DNA of 34,177 bases from contig CAJAVE010000298.1 in NCBI GenBank assembly GCA_903945325.1, positions 1 to 34,177 of the forward strand. The letters are read 5' to 3'. The notes beneath the pieces were generated by a model that saw only the letters and a list, made by a program, of their open reading frames with translations, did not search any database and was not told where the DNA came from. Origin of the DNA: an uncultured beta proteobacterium (GTDB lineage: Bacteria > Pseudomonadota > Gammaproteobacteria > Burkholderiales > Burkholderiaceae_C). Below, piece after piece: positions 29,060 through 34,177 of the stretch. A program made the translations under genes and the position numbers. How positions within the stretch are numbered: the stretch's first letter is position 1; the number at the start of each line of letters is the position of its first letter.

Positions 29060-32019
29060 CAAAATATCTCCACGTCATCAAGCTGGCTTGCGCCCGCTGT
29101 GTTGTCAACGTCCTGAATCTCGCAACTTGGTGCAACTCTCGCAACTATTGGCGTGGCCTTTTCTGTTGCAGCACGCTCTACCGTGCGTACCACCGTCCAA
29201 CGCTTCAAGCCGTTGGTCTTGTTGGCGAGCACCAGGCGCAGGCCGGTGCAAAGCTGGCCGGCGTGGCGCTCAAGCCAGCGGCCCAAGATACGCACGTTGA
29301 GTTTGCCGTTTTGACCCGCGATTTCATCTAGTGCATCAAACAATACGGATTGAGCACCAAACAGCTCGGTTGCTTTGGTGATGGCCTGTGCCGGTGAGGT
29401 TGGCGTGGTGCCAAAGGTGGCTAGCCATGCATTGAGCAGTGCCGCCAGTTTGGACGTTTCCGGATTCTCCGAGGCCGCCCGGTCAATGGAATCCGCCGGG
29501 TCCACAAACAGGGGCAAGTCCATCAAGTTCCGTCCGGATTCCAACATGCGCTCCCGCAGCCAGCACAAAGGCTGGCGCACAAGGTCATCCCACAACTCAA
29601 ACGACGCAATTCGCCCCTTGGCAACCTTGGGCCTCCCAGCGGCAATGTAGGCCCGCACAATGGTCAGCGCGGCCACCACCAAGGCTTGGCGGTTGCTGCA
29701 GACCTCGGTGAACGGGTCAAATTCAAACTCCCGTTTGAAAGGCGTTTCAATCTGAGCATCGAGCCGCACCAACAAAATCCGGCGATGGGTATCACCGGTC
29801 AAAACGAGGTTATTGCCTGTCACCAGAAACAGGGAACGGTTGGGCAATTCCACGTTTTCAGAGACACCCAACACGCGGTCAGCAAACAAGGATGATGTTA
29901 AAAACGAGTCGATCACCGAATTGCCAAGCGGTTCGCGCACGTTGTCCCACAGCAGCACCTTGGAGCCACCACGCAGGGCGGCAAACAGGCGCTTGCGGCA
30001 TTCTTCCTCTTCGTTGGTGGGTGGCAGTACGGCGACATCACTGCCGGTGGCCAGCGCGCCGATGCACTTCGCCAACAAGGTTTTGCCAGTACCTGCCGCT
30101 GGCGCATCAAAGCCGGTGGCAGGGCAAGTCGGCAATGCCGGGCGCAAACACGCGGCCAACATGGTGGCTAGGGTGACGCCAACTGCAACTTCATCGGCAA
30201 AGGGGAACAAGCGGATCGGGTGCCACAGCTTAGCCAGTGCGTCCAGGGCTTGTTCGACGGTGGGTGTTGACGGAACAGTCAGCGGATAGGCTTCAGTAGT
30301 AACGTACATCAGCCCGGTTGCCAGATCATGCCCTGGCCTATCAAACACGCTGCCGTCGGGCCGCAAGGTGGGTGCCGTGGTGACGGCTGTCAACTTGAGA
30401 AAGTTACGGCTGCCGTGTTTTGCAATGATGGCATTGGCAATGTAGGTGGGCGCGTCTTCTGGGATTTCTCGTGTGGATGTGACGTTGCCATCGTCATCAC
30501 GCTCGGTTTTGACGCTGTAGAACTCAGCCACCCGGCCTGCATGGTCCACCAGCCAGTCGCGGCTGACCGGCGTGGACTTGCCGTCGGCGACAAACACAAT
30601 GGCATTGGTGCCAAAGTCAAACAGCTCGCTGCGGTCGCGCAAAACTTGTAGCATGGCATCGGTGGCGTCCACCCGCATGCCCCGGCCCAACTGAACCCGT
30701 GCAGACTGGCGGCGCAACTCGTAGCGCATGCCGCCGTGCCGGTGCGAGAACAGGTCCGGGCGAGTGCCATTGAGCAGGCGGGCCACGGCCACCCGCTTGT
30801 CTGCATCCGGGTCCAGCGGATCAGCAAAGCGTGTGTTGTGCCAACGGTGTGGGTTATCCAGAAGCTGCTCCACTTTCACCACCTGGCCATCGGCGCACTT
30901 CAACTCAAAGTCGCCCATGAGCACCTGATGCACCGCAGCGCGCTCCAGAACGTTGGTAGCTTGTGCCAGTTTGATGCCACCAGTCTGCGCCAATGCAGGT
31001 GCTTTGTCTGCTATCCAATGCCGCCGGGCGGTCTCGCACTTTTCAGATACCGCCGCGCGTGCTGCTTTCAGTCCGGTTTGGGCTTGCTTTTTGATGGAGG
31101 GCGTGGCGCTGTTGATCAGCAGGCGCAGATTGAATTGGGCCGTTGCGTCCCCGTAAATCACGCCGTCAACCCCGGCGCGGGTAACCCCGTCCACCAGGAC
31201 CGATGGCCCGGCAAAGTCCAGCCGCTCGGGCTGCCATACTGAGACGTCCACCAGGCAACGTGGCAGGCGTTGGCCAGCGGTACCAATGTCGCACCAGCCC
31301 GCGCCTGGCGTGGCCCACAGCAGAGCCTCTAACGCTTTGCCTGCCTCCGGAATCAGCGTGGCATCCGCACACGGGATGTACAGGCGATGCCGGGTCAGGC
31401 CCGACAAGATTGTGCCATCCGGGGCCACACAACCCGCCGACGCACTGGGCCGCCAGAGCATGGGGGCATCGGCCAAGGTCGGGGCGGCTGCAATCAGGCG
31501 GTCACGAAACTGGAGTGGTGACAGTTCGCCGTCGGGCAAACCATCGTGGTCCAGCATCATCACACCAGGTGCGGGTCTGAACTTGAAGTTTTCCCGGGTT
31601 CGGGCGATGGCACCCGCTTGCTGCGCCTGGGCATCGTCTTGCGTGCAGATCGCCATGGTGTCATCCTTTGTGACGCCCCAGGTGACGGCTTGCGCGCTGG
31701 TTAGGATGTCAAGGTGGCATTTGAGGTCGTTCAGATCAGCCACGAGCACACGCTGCGCCTGGCCACGGCTGAGCATGGCGGATGTCTCTTTTCTCATGGC
31801 CCCATTGGCGTCCAGGCTAATGATCTTGGTCAACCGGACCGGGTTGCTGCTGGTGATGACCGTGAAAGCCAGCGGCAGTTTGGGTGCCTCGGGGGGCTTG
31901 ATTTGCTCCACATCAGCCTCGTTTGGCGCTTCGCAGTTGTGAGAGTTGCCTGGAGTTGCGAGATTTTCGGTGTCTATTGCGCGGCCGTTTGATGAAGCCA
32001 CCACGGGCGTGTTTTTCAT
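29059..32019 (-). CDS. Primase/helicase-like replication ATPase of the element
   Basis: Protein of 986 residues. The N-terminal third has a region with DHDGLPDGELSP and a following beta-rich part (LTRHRLYIPCADATL, RLPRCLVDVSVW) that resembles primase-polymerase-like domains of phage and plasmid replication proteins. The C-terminal half is a P-loop ATPase: Walker A APAAGTGKTLLAKC near residue 640, Walker B SKVLLWDNV near 690, and a sensor region FLVTGNNLVLTGDTHRRILL. Start ATG 32019 is best, with GGAG 8 bases upstream; ATG 32025 lies directly on the GGAG. Probable role: replication initiation of the excised element. The primase assignment is weaker than the helicase/ATPase one. Confidence 0.75.
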   Translation of the reverse strand: MKNTPVVASSNGRAIDTENLATPGNSHNCEAPNEADVEQIKPPEAPKLPLAFTVITSSNPVRLTKIISLDANGAMRKETSAMLSRGQAQRVLVADLNDLKCHLDILTSAQAVTWGVTKDDTMAICTQDDAQAQQAGAIARTRENFKFRPAPGVMMLDHDGLPDGELSPLQFRDRLIAAAPTLADAPMLWRPSASAGCVAPDGTILSGLTRHRLYIPCADATLIPEAGKALEALLWATPGAGWCDIGTAGQRLPRCLVDVSVWQPERLDFAGPSVLVDGVTRAGVDGVIYGDATAQFNLRLLINSATPSIKKQAQTGLKAARAAVSEKCETARRHWIADKAPALAQTGGIKLAQATNVLERAAVHQVLMGDFELKCADGQVVKVEQLLDNPHRWHNTRFADPLDPDADKRVAVARLLNGTRPDLFSHRHGGMRYELRRQSARVQLGRGMRVDATDAMLQVLRDRSELFDFGTNAIVFVADGKSTPVSRDWLVDHAGRVAEFYSVKTERDDDGNVTSTREIPEDAPTYIANAIIAKHGSRNFLKLTAVTTAPTLRPDGSVFDRPGHDLATGLMYVTTEAYPLTVPSTPTVEQALDALAKLWHPIRLFPFADEVAVGVTLATMLAACLRPALPTCPATGFDAPAAGTGKTLLAKCIGALATGSDVAVLPPTNEEEECRKRLFAALRGGSKVLLWDNVREPLGNSVIDSFLTSSLFADRVLGVSENVELPNRSLFLVTGNNLVLTGDTHRRILLVRLDAQIETPFKREFEFDPFTEVCSNRQALVVAALTIVRAYIAAGRPKVAKGRIASFELWDDLVRQPLCWLRERMLESGRNLMDLPLFVDPADSIDRAASENPETSKLAALLNAWLATFGTTPTSPAQAITKATELFGAQSVLFDALDEIAGQNGKLNVRILGRWLERHAGQLCTGLRLVLANKTNGLKRWTVVRTVERAATEKATPIVARVAPSCEIQDVDNTAGASQLDDVEIF

Positions 32020-32187
32020 TTGCATCTCCAGTCGTCTAACCGCCAAGACGGCGGATAGCCAATACTGGTGAGTCGCAAGTGTGAAAGCGCAATTAAGAAT
32101 GTAAAAAAGCAAGCGTCTCGCCTTTTTGCAGCTTCATCCCCATCGGAAAACGCCAATTTTCCCCACTTGCGCTCCAACGGTATTTAG

Positions 32188-32216
32188 CACCAGCCAAACA
32201 GGCTGGTGTCTTTTTT
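32188..32216 (+). terminator. Intrinsic terminator on plus strand without an upstream gene
   Basis: CACCAGCC-AAACA-GGCTGGTG forms a perfect 8-bp stem with a 5-nt loop, followed by TCTTTTTT. This is a textbook rho-independent terminator in the plus direction. No plus-strand gene precedes it; upstream is the leader of the minus-strand helicase gene. Confidence 0.8.
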
Positions 32217-32231
32217 ATACTGAATTGAATC

Positions 32232-32486
32232 GTGTTAATTCAAACAAACAAGCTCACAAAATTTTTCGCAGCGCTGGCCGCGACACATGTGGCCTGGATG
32301 ACTGCCATCACCTGCTGCAAGGGCCGTATTTGTGCCGGCCAACTATTGAACTCGGAATGCCGTGAAAGTCTCCCTCGGCTGTATCCCAAAATCAACTTAG
32401 CGCCCTGGCTCAAGCTTGTGACTCTTGACGGTCACAGTCCCAAGTTGATGGATCGAACCGACCAACTTGAAAAGGTGGAAGTATGA
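32232..32486 (+). CDS. Possible small leader protein coupled to alpA
   Basis: An 84-residue open frame (GTG start at 32232, or ATG 32298 for 62 residues) that ends in an ATGA overlap with the alpA start. No ribosome binding site is clear and the protein resembles no family I know. The overlap is the only support; it could equally be a non-coding alpA leader. Confidence 0.25.
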   Translation: MLIQTNKLTKFFAALAATHVAWMTAITCCKGRICAGQLLNSECRESLPRLYPKINLAPWLKLVTLDGHSPKLMDRTDQLEKVEV

Positions 32487-32755
32487 GCAGCAACAGCACC
32501 ATCAGCATCAAGCCGATCTATCTTGATTTGCAAGGAACAACGTCTTTTCTATCGCTATCAGAATCTACCGTTCAGAAATTGATTCGTGAAAACGTGTTCC
32601 CCAAGCCGCGCTTGCTGTCGGGGCGTCGTGTTGGCTGGTTGGTGAGGGAGCTTGAGGACTGGGCAGAATCCCGGCCGGTCTCTGACGCCCTTCCCCCGCC
32701 CAACACTGGTGCGAAGAAGTCTAAAGGGACTCGTACTTTGCAGCCAGCCGAGTGA
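32483..32755 (+). CDS. alpA: AlpA-family regulator / excisionase-like protein
   Basis: Protein of 90 residues with the AlpA MerR-like helix-turn-helix: SLSESTVQKLIRENVFPKP then RRVGWLVRELEDWAES, the typical R-x-x-W-x-x-x-E-[IL]-x-x-W pattern. In P4-like elements AlpA activates integrase transcription and excision. GGTGGAAGT precedes the ATG. Its 3' end overlaps the 3' end of the convergent integrase gene by 35 bp, so the two transcripts are antisense to each other at their ends. Confidence 0.85.
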   Translation: MSSNSTISIKPIYLDLQGTTSFLSLSESTVQKLIRENVFPKPRLLSGRRVGWLVRELEDWAESRPVSDALPPPNTGAKKSKGTRTLQPAE

Positions 32756-33977
32756 GCCACTCACGCCGTTCTTTGTCGTACCCATGGATGTTGTAAATGC
32801 CCTTGATCCCCGGCTGCATGTGGCCCAGAATCGCCTCCGCCACGGGATCAGGGCAACCTAGCGAGGCCAGCACCGTGCGCGACGTACGCCTCAAGTCATG
32901 GGGCGTCCAGGCGTCCACAGGCATCTTCTCGTAGTTTCGCTCAACTTGCACCGTGTTGTAGCTCATGCGCCTGGCTACGGCTGAGCCGATTACCTGCTGC
33001 TTGGAGTGCCCGAGCTTGGTCGGCGCCGGGAATAGGTAACCAGCACTCACAGCCATCCTACGCTGCACAATCTCAAGCGCCCGGCCAACCAGCGGAACAC
33101 GCAGATCCGTTGCATTTTCATGACGGGCGTTCTTGGTCTTGTGTTTGGGCACGGTCCACCACCAGCCATCGGCTTCTTGCGCGATCTCGCCATGCTCCAT
33201 TGCAACGATTTCAACGCCACGCACGGCAGTCCACAGATACAGCGTCAAAGCGTCAGAAAGCAGCGGCGTGAGCTTTGGCATCCAGCCCATCAGCGCTCCG
33301 ATCTCAGTCTCGCTAAGCACGCGCTTGACTGTCCCGATCTTCACGCCACCTCTTGACTTGCCCTTGGACCGAAGCCGCCCGCGCATGACCAGACGCCACC
33401 AGTTTGGCACCGTTTCAGGAAGCCGGCCGGCGTCAAGGGCATAGTCCCATGCCGCCCCAAGTTCGCCACGCAAGGTCTGAGCGCTAACAGGCGTGCCGGA
33501 CATTGACTCAAGCAGGTCGAAGGCATCTGAGCGGGTGATGGATTGGGCTGGCCGATCGGCGATGGTATCCAGGTGCTTATTCATCAACCGCCGCATCTCC
33601 TTGCGGCTGGACTCGCCCCGGTGCACGTCGACATGCCCGGCAAGGTACTCGTCGCAGAGCTTGCGAACCGTGTATGTGGCCTCTTTCTTCTTGGTGATGA
33701 CAGCGGCCTTGGCCTGCTTCTTAGCCAGCGCCTGGTCGTCTCCGGCATCGCGCCGTGACCTCAAAGACTCCCAGGCCATCATGGCAGCCAGTGGCGACAT
33801 GGCTGGCCAGCGCCCAACCTGAACTTGGCGCATCTTGCCGTCAACCGGGGATTTGTAGCGATAGGCCCACGCCCACCGCCCGGCGCTTGCGGCGGTCAGC
33901 CGAAGGCCAGGGCATTCATCAACCAGCAGGTGTTCACCGGGCTGCAGCAACTTCGCTGCACGAGCATCAAAAGCCAT
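32721..33977 (-). CDS. int: Tyrosine integrase of the element (P4-like)
   Basis: Site-specific recombinase of 418 residues. The N-terminal DUF4102-type arm-binding domain starts near residue 1 (LLVDECPGLRLTAASAGRWA, RQVQVGRWPAMSP). The core-binding domain is at about 105-200, and the catalytic domain carries Arg253 (WTAVRGVEI), Lys280 (PKHKTKN), His360-x-x-Arg363 (TPHDLRRT), His386 (ILGHMQ) and Tyr395 (GIYNIHGY). It lies beside attR, which is inside the 3' end of maf, and the five arm-type repeats lie just upstream of its start. The Shine-Dalgarno-like GTAGG before ATG 33977 is part of the first repeat, so integrase bound there could shut off its own gene. Confidence 0.95.
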   Translation of the reverse strand: MAFDARAAKLLQPGEHLLVDECPGLRLTAASAGRWAWAYRYKSPVDGKMRQVQVGRWPAMSPLAAMMAWESLRSRRDAGDDQALAKKQAKAAVITKKKEATYTVRKLCDEYLAGHVDVHRGESSRKEMRRLMNKHLDTIADRPAQSITRSDAFDLLESMSGTPVSAQTLRGELGAAWDYALDAGRLPETVPNWWRLVMRGRLRSKGKSRGGVKIGTVKRVLSETEIGALMGWMPKLTPLLSDALTLYLWTAVRGVEIVAMEHGEIAQEADGWWWTVPKHKTKNARHENATDLRVPLVGRALEIVQRRMAVSAGYLFPAPTKLGHSKQQVIGSAVARRMSYNTVQVERNYEKMPVDAWTPHDLRRTSRTVLASLGCPDPVAEAILGHMQPGIKGIYNIHGYDKERREWLTRLAAKYESL

Positions 33978-33981
33978 ATTA

Positions 33982-34017
33982 AAAACCTACGCCAAAACCT
34001 ACGCCAAAACCTACGCC
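33982..34017 (+). repeat. Right arm-type integrase repeats, three tandem copies
   Basis: AAAACCTACGCC occurs three times without spacer (33982, 33994, 34006), directly upstream of the int start. Same consensus and orientation as the left-end repeats at 8287-8310. Confidence 0.8.
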
Positions 34018-34068
34018 AAAAACGCAAGTGTAGGCGAATGTTGATGCTTTTAGAAAATTGATAGGGGC

Positions 34069-34093
34069 AAAAGTTACGCCGGAAAGTTACGCC
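34069..34093 (+). repeat. Right arm-type integrase repeats, two further copies
   Basis: AAAAGTTACGCC (34069-34080) and GAAAGTTACGCC (34082-34093) lie between int and attR. The first differs by a single base from the left-end unit AAAAGTTACGCT. Confidence 0.78.
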
Positions 34094-34111
34094 GTTTTCC
34101 CTATGAAAACC

Positions 34112-34177
34112 TTAGATTTTGAAGCCTTTCGCTCGGAGAAGCTCAGCGGTCTCAAACAATGGCAATCCCATGATGCC
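34112..34177 (-). CDS. maf: Maf nucleotide pyrophosphatase, C-terminal end only
   Basis: The minus strand from the right edge reads GIMGLPLFETAELLRAKG then FKI and stops (TAA at 34112-34114). This is the tail of the maf gene whose body continues beyond the window. Its last residues (ELLRAKGFKI) differ from those of the displaced host tail at 8184-8258 (QALRSIGFAL). The element therefore supplied a new 3' end that keeps Maf full length. Maf proteins hydrolyse non-canonical or specific nucleoside triphosphates and are linked to division control. Confidence 0.85.
   Translation of the reverse strand, partial: GIMGLPLFETAELLRAKGFKI
34146..34177. other. attR core of the integrative element
   Basis: 32 bp (GCGGTCTCAAACAATGGCAA then TCCCATGATGCC) repeated directly at 8218-8249 with four mismatches. 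The repeat may continue beyond the window edge. Distance between the copies is 25,928 bp, the approximate size of the element. Confidence 0.85.

Overview
The window looks like a chromosome of a betaproteobacterium of the Comamonadaceae (Rhodoferax/Polaromonas/Acidovorax type). The evidence is high-GC coding sequence, a maf-rng gene pair, beta-oxidation genes with family-typical sequences, and an extragenic repeat (2431-2481) that I recall from Rhodoferax/Polaromonas genomes. No rRNA, tRNA or CRISPR was seen.

Layout. (1) 1-4643 is fatty-acid beta-oxidation: a partial acyl-CoA dehydrogenase facing left, and divergently a thiolase and a FadB-type hydratase/dehydrogenase. (2) 4720-8159, minus strand, is rng (RNase G), a polysaccharide deacetylase and a GT4 glycosyltransferase; the last two overlap by ATGA. 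(3) From about 8218 to about 34177 lies a foreign block of about 25.9 kb inserted in the 3' end of maf. A maf tail remnant (8184-8258) sits just upstream of rng, and a second maf tail, belonging to the maf gene that continues off the right edge, is at 34112-34177. The two tails share a 32-bp imperfect direct repeat (28/32). Just inside both ends are same-orientation 12-bp AAAAnnTACGCy repeats (two at the left, five at the right), and a tyrosine integrase lies beside the right end. These are the marks of an integrative element.

Inside the element, the right part is the mobile backbone: integrase, AlpA-like regulator, a large primase/helicase-like ATPase, a small TubC_N-like partner, a RelE/ParE toxin with its upstream partner, and a complete IS66 element with 26-bp perfect inverted repeats and an 8-bp target duplication. 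The left and middle parts are metabolic cargo. There is a glycerol ABC importer of the rhizobial GlpSTPQUV type, GlpD, pyruvate kinase, enolase and a non-phosphorylating NADP-type glyceraldehyde-3-phosphate dehydrogenase, all on the minus strand. A divergent glpR-glpK pair faces them. Together they would take up glycerol, phosphorylate it, oxidise it to dihydroxyacetone phosphate and carry the carbon down to pyruvate. Only triosephosphate isomerase and phosphoglycerate mutase would have to come from the host. The GapN step would give NADPH and bypass phosphoglycerate kinase.

The left end (8313-9321) has no convincing gene but holds a striking array: eleven exact GCCTGTC motifs, three tandem 22-bp units and a 60-bp direct duplication. 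In a circular form it would lie close to the integrase. It is the least explained part of the window and may be an origin or transfer region. Other curiosities are a PEP-CTERM tail relic after glpK, a one-base frameshifted gene after gapN, hairpins on both sides of the substrate-binding-protein gene, and an orphan intrinsic terminator between the helicase and alpA.
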